Positions 9,330 to 20,016 are shown, counted from the stretch's first letter. The stretch: 64,000 nucleotides of DNA from Camelimonas lactis (GCF_004342915.1 NZ_SLWL01000012.1:87925-151924), one strand, 5' to 3'. The notes: a model not told the origin generated them from the letters alone. Program-made: numbers and translations.

Positions 9330-10154
9330 ATGGCTGGCACAGATCACACCCGCCCCCTGATCGAGGGCGGCCCCGTCATCATTCTGGTGCGGCCCCAGCT
9401 GGGGCAGAACATCGGCATGGCCGCCCGCGCCATGGCCAATTTCGGCCTTGGCCGGATGCGGCTGGTCGCCCCGCGCGACGGCTGGCCGCAGGAAGATGCT
9501 TTCGCCGCCGCCTCCGGCGCCGTGCACGTGCTGGAGAATGCGCAGCTGTTTCCCGATCTGGCGTCCGCTGTCGCTGACTGCAACCACGTCTATGCCTGCA
9601 CGGCCCGCGAGCGGGGGCAGGCCAAGGATGTGATCGGCGCCGACGTGGCCGCCGCGCGCACGACGGCCGCCATGGCCGCGCAGGAAACGGTCGCCATTGT
9701 TTTTGGCCCGGAGCGTAGTGGCCTGGAAAACGACGAGGTCGGGCTCGCCGACACCATCATTACCTTTCCGGTCAATCCTGGCTTTGCCTCGCTCAACCTC
9801 GCCCAGTCGGTGTTGCTGGTCGGCTACGAATGGTTCCGCACGGCGCACATGGCCGCGCCGGCGCCCGCCTTGCCGAAATCGCCGCCGGCGCGGCGGGAAT
9901 CCGTGCTGTCGTTTTTCGAGTTCCTGAAGCAGGAGCTTGATCATGTCGGCTTCTTCGCGCCGCCCGAAAAACGGCCGGTCATGACCCGCAACATGTTGAA
10001 CATCTTCCACCGCCTCACCATGACCGAGCAGGACGTGCGCACCCTGCGCGGCGCCATCGCGGCGCTGGTCAATGGCCGGCGCGGCGTGCGCCCGCCAAAG
10101 GCGTTGCGCGGCGCCGCCGCCGATAGCGAAACGAATGGGGCGCCCCCGGCCTGA
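9330..10154 (+). CDS. trmJ: TrmJ/SpoU-type RNA 2'-O-methyltransferase
   Basis: The 274-residue SPOUT methyltransferase has an N-terminal VIILVRPQLGQNIGMAARAMANFGL, the central VAIVFGPERSGLENDEV and the knot motif FPVNPGFASLNLAQSVLLV. A C-terminal extension (about 175-260) is typical of TrmJ, which methylates residue 32 of tRNAs using SAM. The assignment to TrmJ within the family is likely but not proven. It sits upstream of a hydrolase gene, murI and rpsD, an order familiar from Hyphomicrobiales. Confidence 0.85.
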   Translation: MAGTDHTRPLIEGGPVIILVRPQLGQNIGMAARAMANFGLGRMRLVAPRDGWPQEDAFAAASGAVHVLENAQLFPDLASAVADCNHVYACTARERGQAKDVIGADVAAARTTAAMAAQETVAIVFGPERSGLENDEVGLADTIITFPVNPGFASLNLAQSVLLVGYEWFRTAHMAAPAPALPKSPPARRESVLSFFEFLKQELDHVGFFAPPEKRPVMTRNMLNIFHRLTMTEQDVRTLRGAIAALVNGRRGVRPPKALRGAAADSETNGAPPA

Positions 10155-10400
10155 GCGGCTGGCGGCCCGGTCAGCGCCGGTGGCCCATGCGGGCCTGAAG
10201 CGGACGCCGGCAACCTTGAGGAAAGCCGCCGCCGCTTCCCGTGAAGCAGATGCGCCCGTGCAACGGGCCGGACATTTTCTGCGCGCCAGGTTCGCAGGAG
10301 ACGCCCGGGACTCCAGTTCGCACGGGAAAATGTTACAAATCAGGGAATTGGAGCATGGCTCCAGTTCTGTTCGATCGACAATTGTCCGCACGGAAAACAG

Positions 10401-11750
10401 ATGGATGCCGCCGCGATGACCGCAACACTGGCCGTTTTGCTCCGCAACGCCGCCGCGCCGGCGCAACTGGCTGTCCGCCGCGTCGCGCCGTTTTTCCTTT
10501 GCGCGATGGGGCTTTCCCGCCGGGCGCTGCTGGCCGCTGGCCTCGCGGCGGTGGTTGTCGCGGCCCCGCTGGCCAGCGCGCCCGTTCACGCCATGGGCGC
10601 GCCAGGCCAGCCGAAAACCGGGCCCGGCGGCTCGGATTACGCGATCGCCGCCACGGATATCGAAAAAAAGGTTTTTGGCGAAGGCAATGGCCGCGCCCTG
10701 GCTTTCTTCCCCAGGGGCGCAGCGACCAAGCCGCGCCCGGTGGTGGTGTTTCTCCACGCGCCTGGCGCCATCTCCCCATCCTGGTACGGCGCCTGGCTGG
10801 AGCATCTGGCGCGGCGCGGCAATGTGGTGATCTATCCGCTGTATGAGGAAACCATCGGCGCCGTTCCCTATGACGAGATGACCGGCGAGGCCCTGAAGGG
10901 CGTGCGCGCCGCGTTGGCCGGCATCGCCGCCATGCCGGACGTCAAGGCGGATGTCAGCAGCCTCAGCTTCCTTGGTCATTCTGGCGGCGCAGTCATCGCC
11001 GCCAACCTCGCCGCCCTGTCGGGCCGGGATGAGTTGCCGCCCGCCCGCCTGCTGTTTGGCGCCATGCCGGCGCGTGGCGGGGCCGAGAAAATTTACGCGC
11101 CGCCGCTGGCCAATCTTGCGTCAATGCCGGCAAAAACGGTCGCCATCATGCTGGTCGGCGACCGCGATTCCGTGGCTGGCGATCGCGGCGCCCGCCAGAT
11201 TCTGACCGCCGCCGGCCATCTGGGCCAGGATCACCGGCTGATCGCCAAAGCCGGCTCTGACAATCACGGCCTGCCGGCGGTGTTTTACAGCCACCATGCG
11301 GCCGTCGCGCCCAATGAGGACTGGGACCTGGCCAAAATCCCGGGCGCCGCGCCAGCAGCGACGGCGCCCGCCGCTGCTGGCGGCAAGCCGGCCGCCGGCA
11401 AGGCGGCGGAAGGCGCGCCGAAGCTGACGCCCCAGGAGGCGCGCCAGCAGCGCGAGGAGCAGCGCAAGCGCCACGCCGCCCTGTGGCGCGTCGGCTATGA
11501 GGAGCGCCGGGGCCTCGCCGGTTTCGAGGGGCGCACGGTGGGCGCGGGCAATTACGCCATCTGGAAGATATTTGACCTGGCGATGGACACGGTGACGGCG
11601 GGCGGCGACGCCATGACCCTGAAGCGCGATCCACGGCTGTATGATATGGGGTTGTGGAGCGACGGCTGGCCGCTGCGGCGCCTGAGCGTCGAGACGCCGA
11701 AGCCGGTGGTTCGCAAGGACGGCCAGGAGGTTTCCCAGGGCGCCCGTTGA
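10401..11750 (+). CDS. Tat-exported alpha/beta hydrolase-fold protein of unknown function
   Basis: The frame encodes 449 residues. From residue 36 (ATG at 10506) it carries a twin-arginine signal (SRRALLAAG, then a hydrophobic stretch ending APVHA), so 10506 may be the true start. The hydrolase core shows PRPVVVFLHAPGA and the nucleophile elbow FLGHSGGAV. The segment HLGQDHRLIAKAGSDNHGLPAVFY may hold the catalytic His. A charged helical stretch (TPQEARQQREEQRKRHAAL) and a further 90 residues follow. The substrate is unknown. Neither start has a strong ribosome-binding site. Confidence 0.75.
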   Translation: MDAAAMTATLAVLLRNAAAPAQLAVRRVAPFFLCAMGLSRRALLAAGLAAVVVAAPLASAPVHAMGAPGQPKTGPGGSDYAIAATDIEKKVFGEGNGRALAFFPRGAATKPRPVVVFLHAPGAISPSWYGAWLEHLARRGNVVIYPLYEETIGAVPYDEMTGEALKGVRAALAGIAAMPDVKADVSSLSFLGHSGGAVIAANLAALSGRDELPPARLLFGAMPARGGAEKIYAPPLANLASMPAKTVAIMLVGDRDSVAGDRGARQILTAAGHLGQDHRLIAKAGSDNHGLPAVFYSHHAAVAPNEDWDLAKIPGAAPAATAPAAAGGKPAAGKAAEGAPKLTPQEARQQREEQRKRHAALWRVGYEERRGLAGFEGRTVGAGNYAIWKIFDLAMDTVTAGGDAMTLKRDPRLYDMGLWSDGWPLRRLSVETPKPVVRKDGQEVSQGAR

Positions 11751-11838
11751 TGGGCCTGGTGAGGCAAAGTTAACCCAGACGGTCTTAAAGTTGGGGGCGC
11801 GCGCCATTGCGCTGGCGCCAGGGTCACAGGAGACGGGC

Positions 11839-12696
11839 ATGTCCGGGCCGGTTGTGCTGGTGTTCGACTCAGGATTGGGCGGGCTTACGGTCTATCGCGA
11901 GATCGTCCGGGCCGCGCCCGCCGCTCATTTTGTCTATGTGGCGGACGACGCGGTGTTTCCTTACGGCGCGCTGACGCCGGAAGCGCTGGTCGCCCGCGTC
12001 AATGACGTCCTGGATGCGCAGATCGCCCGCTGGCGGCCGGACATCGTCGTCATCGCCTGCCACACCGCCTCCACCCTGGTGCTGCCGCACCTGCGCGCCC
12101 GCCATGCGATGCCCTTCGTCGGCACGGTGCCGGCCATCAAGCCCGCCGCGACGGCGTCGCGTAGCCGCATGATCTCGGTGCTGGCGACGCCAGGCACGGT
12201 GGCGCGCGACTATACCCGCGATCTGGTGCGCGCCTGGGCTGGCGATTGCGCCGTGGCGCTGGTCGGCTCACGCCGTCTGGCCTCCCTGGCCGAACAGGCG
12301 ATGGCGGGGGAGGCGATCGCCGACGACGATATCCGGGCCGAACTGGCGCCGTGTTTCAACGTCAGCGCCGATGGCGCGCGGCGCACCGACGCCGTGGTGC
12401 TGGCCTGCACGCATTATCCCCTGTTGCTGGAGCGTTTCCAGGCGCTGGCCCCGTGGCCTGTCGACTGGGTCGATCCGGCGCCGGCCATCGCCCGTCGCAC
12501 GGTCGATCTGCTGGGCAAGTCCGGGTTTGACGTTGCGGCGACGCAGGGCGCCGAACCGGCGCAGATGGTGCTGACGGGCGGCGTCAGGCTCAATCCGGCC
12601 TTGCGGGCGGCGCTCGGGGAATTCGGCCTGCGGCAAATTCACATCGCGCCGGTCGCCAGCGCGGGCGCGCGTCTGACGCCGGCGCGGACCGGCTGA
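11839..12696 (+). CDS. murI: Glutamate racemase
   Basis: The 285-residue enzyme interconverts L- and D-glutamate for peptidoglycan. It shows VFDSGLGGLTV with the Asp and Ser of the active site, the first catalytic Cys in VVIACHTAST and the second in VLACTHYPLL. The ATG at 11839 has AGGAG seven bases upstream. It lies between the hydrolase gene and rpsD, all in the same direction. Confidence 0.95.
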   Translation: MSGPVVLVFDSGLGGLTVYREIVRAAPAAHFVYVADDAVFPYGALTPEALVARVNDVLDAQIARWRPDIVVIACHTASTLVLPHLRARHAMPFVGTVPAIKPAATASRSRMISVLATPGTVARDYTRDLVRAWAGDCAVALVGSRRLASLAEQAMAGEAIADDDIRAELAPCFNVSADGARRTDAVVLACTHYPLLLERFQALAPWPVDWVDPAPAIARRTVDLLGKSGFDVAATQGAEPAQMVLTGGVRLNPALRAALGEFGLRQIHIAPVASAGARLTPARTG

Positions 12697-12975
12697 CCAC
12701 AGGCGGCGCCGACGCGGCCATGGCTGTGGTTTGACAGGGCCGCCATCACCCTGTATCTGGGGCGACGTCGCGCGGGTCCATCTGGGCCCGCGTGGCTTTT
12801 TAACCGGTCGCCGGGTGGGCGTGAAGTTTCGTCCCGGCGTCCTGGCGCTCCCGTGGTCCCTGCGGTTCTTCCCGCACCGGATCTGTCGGCCCCAACGGGC
12901 AGAGGAGGGCGCGTCCCTGGTTTTTGTCTTGCGCGGCTCCTGATTGCGAAGGGGCCGGCGCGAAGGGATTGCGAC

Positions 12976-13593
12976 ATGTCGAAGAGGCTTGCTTCCAAGC
13001 ATAAAATTGACCGCCGTATGGGTCAGAACATCTGGGGACGTCCGAAGTCTCCGGTGAACCGCCGCGAATACGGCCCCGGCCAGCACGGCCAGCGCCGCAA
13101 GGGCAAGATTTCTGACTTCGGCACCCAGCTGCGCGCCAAGCAGAAGCTGAAGGGCTATTACGGCAACATCACCGAGAAGCAGTTCGTCAAGATCTACAAG
13201 GAAGCCATCCGTCTGAAGGGTGACTCCGCTGAAAACCTGATCGGCCTGCTCGAGCGTCGTCTGGACGCGGTGGTGTACCGCGCCAAGTTCGTCCCGACCG
13301 TGTTCGCGGCCCGTCAGTTCGTGAACCACGGCCACGTCAAGGTGAACGGCCGCCGCGTCAACATTCCGTCCTACCGCGTGCGTCCTGGCGACGTCATCGA
13401 GGTCAAGGAAGCGTCGAAGCAGCTGGAGATCGTCGTCGTGGCGTCGCAGCTCGCCGAGCGTGACGTGCCGGACTACATCGACGTCGACCACGGCAAGATG
13501 ACCGCCACCTACACCCGCGTTCCGACCCTCTCCGACGTGCCGTACCCGGTGCAGATGGAGCCGAACCTGGTGGTCGAGTTCTACTCGCGCTGA
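12976..13593 (+). CDS. rpsD: 30S ribosomal protein S4
   Basis: The 205-residue protein is the full length expected for bacterial S4. It has the N-terminal [15 protein letters not shown], the S4 RNA-binding domain around residues 95-157 ([37 protein letters not shown]) and the C-terminal VEFYSR. S4 nucleates 16S rRNA assembly. The start has an AAGGG site. Codon use is visibly more restricted than in neighbours, as expected for a highly expressed gene. It is followed by a strong terminator. Confidence 0.98.
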   Translation: MSKRLASKHKIDRRMGQNIWGRPKSPVNRREYGPGQHGQRRKGKISDFGTQLRAKQKLKGYYGNITEKQFVKIYKEAIRLKGDSAENLIGLLERRLDAVVYRAKFVPTVFAARQFVNHGHVKVNGRRVNIPSYRVRPGDVIEVKEASKQLEIVVVASQLAERDVPDYIDVDHGKMTATYTRVPTLSDVPYPVQMEPNLVVEFYSR

Positions 13594-13636
13594 TCCGCTT
13601 CCGCTCCGGTTCGCCGGGGCTGGCAGCCAGAATACG

Positions 13637-13663
13637 AAAGCCGCCCCCTGGGGCGGCTTTTTT
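13637..13663 (+). terminator. Rho-independent terminator of rpsD
   Basis: An approximately ten-base-pair GC stem built from AAAGCCGCCCC and GGGGCGGCTTT is followed by a T-run, 44 bases after the rpsD stop. Confidence 0.92.
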
Positions 13664-13688
13664 GCTGACGCCAGGACCTCATGTCTGG

Positions 13689-14294
13689 TCAAAAAGAGCG
13701 AGCAATATTGCGTATGAACCTGAGGCCTTCCGCATATCCCCTCGCATATGCGTCGTCAGCGGCGGCGCCCACGGCGGAGGCCTCAGGCGATTCAGCGTCT
13801 CTTTCAATGCGGCCTCTTTTTGCGGGGGGCGCAGCGGACGCGGGCAGGGAGGGTTCCGCGGGGAAAGATTCCTTGGCATCAAACCGGTGGAGCTTCCTTT
13901 GATCAAGGCTCCTGATTTTGGCTCTGGCTGTTTGCGGAAGGGCGTCGAGAGGAAACGTTTCGCCGGATGATATGCCTTTGAAATCTTCCGGCTTGAGCGC
14001 CTGTTCTGCATTCGGCTCGCGCGATATGATTTTCGTATCGGGCATTCGGAGAGTCAGATACCGGCGGACGAAGTCGAGGGTGGATGGACGTCCGTAGAGG
14101 CGAAGCTCGATTTCGGTGAGACGGCGGCCATCCGTCTTCTTAACGATGTTGGGGAAGTTGTTAAGGTCAATGATCCCGTAATTGATGGATGGAGCCTGCC
14201 ACGTTAAGGCCGCGGGTGGGTGCGGTGCTATGGATTGCAGGATCAGCCGCATCTCCTTACTATCGCTGTCCACTAGGAAGAGGGTGTCGCGCAT
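13689..14294 (-). CDS. Hypothetical protein, no family recognised
   Basis: This 201-residue protein has no domain I recognise. The N-terminal half is mixed alpha/beta in appearance (LFLVDSDSKEMRLIL, YGIIDLNNFPNIVKK, LTEIELRLYGRPSTLDFVRRYLTLRM). The middle is Pro/Ala/Glu-rich and probably disordered. The C-terminal end is AYARGYAEGLRFIRNIARSF. No signal peptide or membrane helix is evident. Base composition is lower in GC than the flanking core genes, suggesting transfer. It has no obvious ribosome site of its own but lies ten bases behind a ten-codon ORF with an excellent one. It is on the same strand as the unknown gene at 14529-15188. Confidence 0.55.
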   Translation of the reverse strand: MRDTLFLVDSDSKEMRLILQSIAPHPPAALTWQAPSINYGIIDLNNFPNIVKKTDGRRLTEIELRLYGRPSTLDFVRRYLTLRMPDTKIISREPNAEQALKPEDFKGISSGETFPLDALPQTARAKIRSLDQRKLHRFDAKESFPAEPSLPASAAPPAKRGRIERDAESPEASAVGAAADDAYARGYAEGLRFIRNIARSF

Positions 14295-14304
14295 GTTGCT
14301 CAGG

Positions 14305-14337
14305 CTAAAACCAGCTGCGCCAGTTGTCCCCTTCCAT
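14305..14337 (-). CDS. Ten-residue leader ORF with near-perfect ribosome-binding site
   Basis: On the minus strand AAGGAGG (14343-14349) is followed five bases later by ATG and ten codons, MEGDNWRSWF, then TAG. The stop is ten bases before the ATG of the gene ending at 13689, in a different frame. The arrangement suggests a leader peptide with translational coupling or re-initiation. It could equally mark a frameshifted gene start. Inferred from sequence only. Confidence 0.35.
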   Translation of the reverse strand: MEGDNWRSWF

Positions 14338-14528
14338 GGTTACCTCCTTGCTTGCCCTGGTAAGTCTGGCAGAGGTATGCTCCTGTTCAATGCTGGCCGT
14401 GAGGGGGCTGACCTTCGAGATGTCTCGCCAGAGAGACGGGAAGCAGCAAATGGATGCGCCTGCCGGCAAATAAAACGCCAGATTTTAGAACCGGCGCGGC
14501 GATGTGGAGCAGGCTGACGGGGGGCGCT

Positions 14529-15188
14529 CTACATCAGCCCCGTGTCCCTTAGCCCATCCATGACTTCATCCTTGCACCTCACCCTGGAAGAGCCCGGGGC
14601 GGCGTGACGCGGCAGGGACCCGACCGGGTCGGCGGCCATTGCGGGGGCTCCCGACGTGGACGCCCTGGGATGGAGGACGTGGAAGGGTTGCACCAGGTGT
14701 TCGCCAGTCCTGTCCACCCCGGCGGGACCGCCTCGCCGGATCATGCCTGCGCTGGCGGTTGTCTGGCGCTCGGCCAGTTGCCCCAGGCGATCCGTGATAT
14801 CCGGCTTCAGACTGCTGAAGGGGACAGTCTCATTTTCACGGAGATAGTCTGCCTTTCGCAGATCCAGCTTCGCGATGGCGCGGTCGGCTTTCCGGTAGGC
14901 GATGACATGCGCCCCGTTCGTCATCTCCACCATATCGAAAGCATACGTGACGCTATCCCCTCTGGGGGAGAGCAACTCCACGGCGGGCTTTTTGCTGGGG
15001 TCGGAAACAGGCGTCATGTGGCGCAGAGGCCCGTCGTTATAGATTCCGAGCATTGCCTGGAGGTTCGGAAACGAGCCCCTGTCGACGTGCACCGTCAGCA
15101 CAGGCCAGCCGCCGGAGTCATGCCAGAAGGCAATGAAGGATTGGCCGGGGCCTATGAAACAATCGGTGGTGGGGTCGATCTCGGGCAT
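14529..15188 (-). CDS. Hypothetical protein, no family recognised
   Basis: The 219-residue product has no recognised family. The N-terminal 140 residues look folded (GPGQSFIAFWHDSGGWPVLTV, VELLSPRGDSVTYAFDMVEM, GAHVIAYRKADRAIAKLDLR). The C-terminal 70 residues are Gly/Pro/Arg-rich and of low complexity, so the true protein may be shorter. No export signal or membrane helix is seen. It lies upstream of the second unknown gene on the same strand with a 234-base gap. GC is lower than in the core genes around it. Confidence 0.5.
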   Translation of the reverse strand: MPEIDPTTDCFIGPGQSFIAFWHDSGGWPVLTVHVDRGSFPNLQAMLGIYNDGPLRHMTPVSDPSKKPAVELLSPRGDSVTYAFDMVEMTNGAHVIAYRKADRAIAKLDLRKADYLRENETVPFSSLKPDITDRLGQLAERQTTASAGMIRRGGPAGVDRTGEHLVQPFHVLHPRASTSGAPAMAADPVGSLPRHAAPGSSRVRCKDEVMDGLRDTGLM

Positions 15189-15442
15189 TGCATTCAGATC
15201 CTGTCAAAGAGGAGCTGAATTCTGGCGCCTGCCGGCGTGTTCCAGGGGTTTCGGTGAATACGAATGACCTCTGGCGTTTTCCATTCGGGCGCCTGCTCAA
15301 TGTACTATGAGAATAACCTCAGCCCATTCACTGCGAAGCGTTTGGCGCAGAATGGCGCTGCGGGCGTCTGACGCGATTTCGGGAGCGTGCGGCCGCAACG
15401 CGCGAAATCGCGGTCATGCGCCGCCAGACGGTCATGGGGCCG

Positions 15443-16468
15443 TCAAATCCCCTCGCCAGCCGCGCCATCGCCGGTTTCCGCCGGGGCGCTGTCGGCGTAG
15501 CGGCGGGCCATCACCGCGCAGACCATCAGCTGGATCTGGTGGAACAGCATGAGCGGCAGCACGATAATGCCGACGCTGGCGGCCGGAAACAGGACGCTGG
15601 CCATGGGCAGGCCGGAGGCGAGGGTTTTCTTTGAGCCACAGAAGACGATGGCGATCTCGTCCGCCCGGGAGAAGCCCAGCCAGCGCGCCAGCCAGATGGA
15701 AAAGGCCAGCACGACGGCGAGCAGAGCGCAGCAAATCACCGTCAGCATGATGAAGTCGCGCGGGCCAAGCAGCGACCACAGGCCATGCGACACCGCTTCG
15801 CTGAACGCCAGATACACCACCATCAGGATCGAGCCCCGGTCGACCGTCAGGGTCAGCGGCCTGTGCCTGGCGATAAAGCCGCCGACCCATGGGCGCAGCA
15901 GCTGTCCGGCGACGAACGGCAGCAGGATCTGGCAGACGATGCCGACAATCGCGCCCCACGAGACGCCGCCGTTCAGGTTCATGAACATCGCCACCAGCAG
16001 CGGCGTCAGGAACACGCCAAGAATATTGGAGGCGGAGGCGCTGCACACCGCAGCCGCCACATTGCCGCCGGCGATGGAGGTGAAGGCGATCGACGACTGC
16101 ACCGTGGAGGGCAGCAGGCACAGATACAGCAGCCCCAGCGCCAGCATCGGATTGACCAGCGCGCCGAGCGACCAGTTCATGGCGAGGCCCAGCACGGGGA
16201 ACAACACGTAGGTCAGCGCCAGCACGGTGAGGTGCAGCCGCCAGTGGGTCAGGCCCTCCATCACCGCTTCGCGCGACAGCTTGGCGCCGTGCAGGAAGAA
16301 CAGCAGGCCGATCGCGACATTGGTCAGCAGGGTGAACCAGTGAACCGCTGCGCCTGTAACGGGCAGAAGCGATGCGAGAACCACCGTCCCGACAAGCAAA
16401 AGGGTGAAGGCGTCAGGGCGAAGCAGGGAAAGAATACGCAAGGGTTGCCCGTTCCGGTCGCATGGCAA
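15443..16468 (-). CDS. Bile acid:sodium symporter family (SBF-like, YfeH-type) transporter
   Basis: This 341-residue protein has about ten hydrophobic segments. The SBF-like signatures are LLFFLHGAKLSREAVMEG near the N terminus, LLYLCLLPSTVQSSIAFTSIAGGNVAAA in the middle and FCGSKKTLASGLPMA near the end. The family moves organic anions with sodium; the substrate of this branch is not known. The last 20 residues are hydrophilic. It is transcribed alone toward the unknown genes. A second, divergent member of the same superfamily lies at 20017-20988. Confidence 0.88.
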   Translation of the reverse strand: MPCDRNGQPLRILSLLRPDAFTLLLVGTVVLASLLPVTGAAVHWFTLLTNVAIGLLFFLHGAKLSREAVMEGLTHWRLHLTVLALTYVLFPVLGLAMNWSLGALVNPMLALGLLYLCLLPSTVQSSIAFTSIAGGNVAAAVCSASASNILGVFLTPLLVAMFMNLNGGVSWGAIVGIVCQILLPFVAGQLLRPWVGGFIARHRPLTLTVDRGSILMVVYLAFSEAVSHGLWSLLGPRDFIMLTVICCALLAVVLAFSIWLARWLGFSRADEIAIVFCGSKKTLASGLPMASVLFPAASVGIIVLPLMLFHQIQLMVCAVMARRYADSAPAETGDGAAGEGI

Positions 16469-16606
16469 ATTGTAGGTCGTGCCCCTTGTATAGACCGTAG
16501 GCCGCGTTTTGGTAGCGCCGGGGTTGAGAATGTCTGGCGTGTTCGACGGGCGCCGTTGTGGTCGCGCCGCCCGGAACGCCGGCTGTGCGTCCCGGGCGCG
16601 CCATCA

Positions 16607-16837
16607 TCAGCCCTGGCCGCCGAGGCAGCGGCTCATACAGGCGTTGTATTCAGCCTCGACGCACTTCCTGTAGTTGCTGCCGGTTCGCCCGTAACATTTC
16701 TCCTTGGCCTGGACCTTGCACATGACGGTGCTGCAGTGGTTTTCGGCCGTTGCGGCCTGGGCTGGCGCTGCCGTTGAACCCAGGACGCCGGCGATGAATA
16801 AGAGCGACGCCATGACAGGTTTAAATGGAATATTCAT
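16607..16837 (-). CDS. Small secreted six-cysteine protein
   Basis: The 76-residue precursor has a clear Sec signal peptide (residues 1 to about 29, ending APAQA). The mature part is about 47 residues with six cysteines spaced C-x4-C-x7-C-x10-C-x7-C-x3-C. The ATG at 16837 has AAGGAAAC just upstream. The cysteines suggest a disulfide-stabilised or metal-binding periplasmic miniprotein. I do not recognise the family. It sits behind an AT-rich promoter-like region (16838-16900). Confidence 0.7.
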   Translation of the reverse strand: MNIPFKPVMASLLFIAGVLGSTAAPAQAATAENHCSTVMCKVQAKEKCYGRTGSNYRKCVEAEYNACMSRCLGGQG

Positions 16838-17066
16838 TTCGTTTCCTTGTATATTATTGATTTAATTAAGTAATAATTCCCGTTATCCGCGCATGGTGAT
16901 GCGGATCTTTCAATATGCCTCGCTGTCGTTTCGGGAGTATGTATCTTCTTGTACGCGTGGGACGGCGTCATGCCCCATTCGGTAACGCGCGGCATGACGG
17001 CGCCGGCAGTCATGCCGCCACGCTATATTTCCCCCCGCGCTGCATGCTGTCTGATCGTCGGCCGCC

Positions 17067-17648
17067 CTATTTCAGATCGCGCAGGAAGGTGGCGAAACGC
17101 AGCGTGCCGTCCGGCCAGGGGCCATGGCCGCTGGAGGTGTTGATGTGGCCGGCCTCGCCGGCGTCGAGAAAGCGGGCGTCCCACGCCTCCGCCAGCGCCT
17201 TCGCCTCCTCCTGCGGGCAATAGGGATCGTCGCTGGCGCTGACCACCACGGTGGGAAACGGCAGCGGCTGGCGCGGAAACGGCGTGAACGCCGGATCGAC
17301 GCCCGGAATGGCGCGCACCGCCCGTTCCGATGGCGGCGCCACCAGCCATGCGCCGGCGATGTGCCCCGGCGCGGCCGTGGCGGAGGCCAGTTGCTGCGCC
17401 GCGTTGGCGACCACGATGCAACCAATCGAGTGAGCCACCAGCACCTGGGGGCGCGACTTGCCTGTGGCGGCGGTGAGCAGGCGTTCTGTCCATGCCTTCA
17501 GGTGCGGCTTGTGCCAGTCATCCTGCTCGACCCGTTGCGCCGTGGACAGCTTCGCCTCCCACCGGCTCTGCCAGTGGTCCTCATCGGAGCCGGCCCAGCC
17601 GGGAATGATGAGAATGTCGCAATCGGCGGCTTTCATGGGCGGCTCCAT
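17067..17648 (-). CDS. RBBP9/YdeN family serine hydrolase
   Basis: The 193-residue alpha/beta hydrolase is of the RBBP9 (DUF1234) family. It shows ILIIPGWAGSDEDHWQSRWE at the N terminus, the nucleophile Ser in VLVAHSIGC, the acid region VVSASDDPYCP and the His in GEAGHINTSSGHGPWPDG. These are small cytoplasmic serine hydrolases of mostly unknown substrate. An internal ATG at 17636 is an alternative start. It lies downstream of purB but behind the purB terminator, so it probably has its own promoter. Confidence 0.88.
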   Translation of the reverse strand: MEPPMKAADCDILIIPGWAGSDEDHWQSRWEAKLSTAQRVEQDDWHKPHLKAWTERLLTAATGKSRPQVLVAHSIGCIVVANAAQQLASATAAPGHIAGAWLVAPPSERAVRAIPGVDPAFTPFPRQPLPFPTVVVSASDDPYCPQEEAKALAEAWDARFLDAGEAGHINTSSGHGPWPDGTLRFATFLRDLK

Positions 17649-17797
17649 ACCAGGGCGCTTTCCGGCAAGGTGGCGGCCACGTTGCGTGAAGAAAGCGCAC
17701 TCAATCAGACAGGCAGAGCAAAACTCCGGTTCAGCAACAGCGGATTCTGCTCCGGGGAGGGACTGTCTGTTGTGGCAAGCGCCGCGGCCAAAAGCAA

Positions 17798-17821
17798 ACG
17801 CCCGCCGAAAATGGCGGGCGT
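17798..17821 (-). terminator. Rho-independent terminator of purB
   Basis: A nine-base-pair perfect stem ACGCCCGCC/GGCGGGCGT with a six-base loop is followed on the minus strand by an interrupted T-run. It lies 27 bases beyond the purB stop. Confidence 0.78.
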
Positions 17822-17847
17822 GCGTCAGGCCGGCATGCTCTGTGGGC

Positions 17848-19155
<1,308 letters not shown>

Positions 19156-19243
19156 GGGCGTGGCTCTTGCAATGTGACGTTGCGGACTGGCGCCGGCTGG
19201 AAGCCCGGGACCTGGAGCCCCGGAGACGCCGCGAATGGAAAAC

Positions 19244-19927
19244 TCAGACGATGTCGCCGCGGGCGATTTCGGCCGAGCGGCGGATGGCGGCGATGTTGCC
19301 GGCGTAATGGGCCGGGCCGCCCCTGAAGGCGGCGGAGCCGGCCACCAGGGCGTTGGCGCCGGCGGCCGCGAGGGGCGCGGCGGTCTCCGGATTGACGCCG
19401 CCGTCAACCTCGATGTGGATCGGCCGGTCGCCGATCAGCGCCTTCGTCTGCGCCACTTTGGTCACCGCCTGGGGAATGAACGCCTGGCCGCCGAAGCCCG
19501 GGTTCACCGACATGATCATCACCATGTCGATCAGGTCGAGCACGTTCTCGATGCTGGAAACCGGCGTCGCCGGGTTCAGCACCACGCCGGCCTGCTTGCC
19601 CAGCGCGTTGATGGCCTGCAGCGAGCGGTGCAGGTGGGGGCCAGCCTCCACATGCACGCTGATGCGGTCGGCGCCGGCTTTGGCGAAGGCTTCCAGATAA
19701 GGATCGACCGGGGCGATCATCAAATGCACGTCGAACAGCTTGCTGCTGTACGGCCGCAGCGCCTTCATCACGTCCGGGCCAAAGGAGATGTTCGGCACGA
19801 AATGGCCGTCCATGACGTCGACGTGGATCCAGTCGGCACCGGCCTCGTCAATGGCGCGGACTTCCTCACCGAACCGGGCGAAATCGGCGGAGAGGATGGA
19901 CGGGGCGATGATGACCGGAGCTCGCAT
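19244..19927 (-). CDS. rpe: Ribulose-phosphate 3-epimerase
   Basis: The 227-residue TIM-barrel enzyme interconverts ribulose 5-phosphate and xylulose 5-phosphate. Motifs are [17 protein letters not shown], the metal ligands in [14 protein letters not shown] and [20 protein letters not shown] and [12 protein letters not shown] with the second catalytic Asp. It lies just upstream of purB. Confidence 0.96.
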   Translation of the reverse strand: MRAPVIIAPSILSADFARFGEEVRAIDEAGADWIHVDVMDGHFVPNISFGPDVMKALRPYSSKLFDVHLMIAPVDPYLEAFAKAGADRISVHVEAGPHLHRSLQAINALGKQAGVVLNPATPVSSIENVLDLIDMVMIMSVNPGFGGQAFIPQAVTKVAQTKALIGDRPIHIEVDGGVNPETAAPLAAAGANALVAGSAAFRGGPAHYAGNIAAIRRSAEIARGDIV

Positions 19928-20016
19928 GGGGCGCGCGCCTTCCTGAGATTAAAAAAATATGAAGCTGCCGCCGGGCTCTACCACTCCAGGGCCGCGCGGA
20001 CAACGTTTGAAGACGG

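Noticed and set aside
9150..10979. 609-residue open frame on the minus strand opposite trmJ-like and hydrolase genes
   Set aside because: It is a GC-driven shadow: the plus strand encodes recognisable SPOUT and hydrolase motifs, and the minus translation has no family features.
12268..13692. 474-residue open frame opposite murI and rpsD
   Set aside because: Shadow of two certain genes; the rpsD part merely mirrors its strong codon bias.
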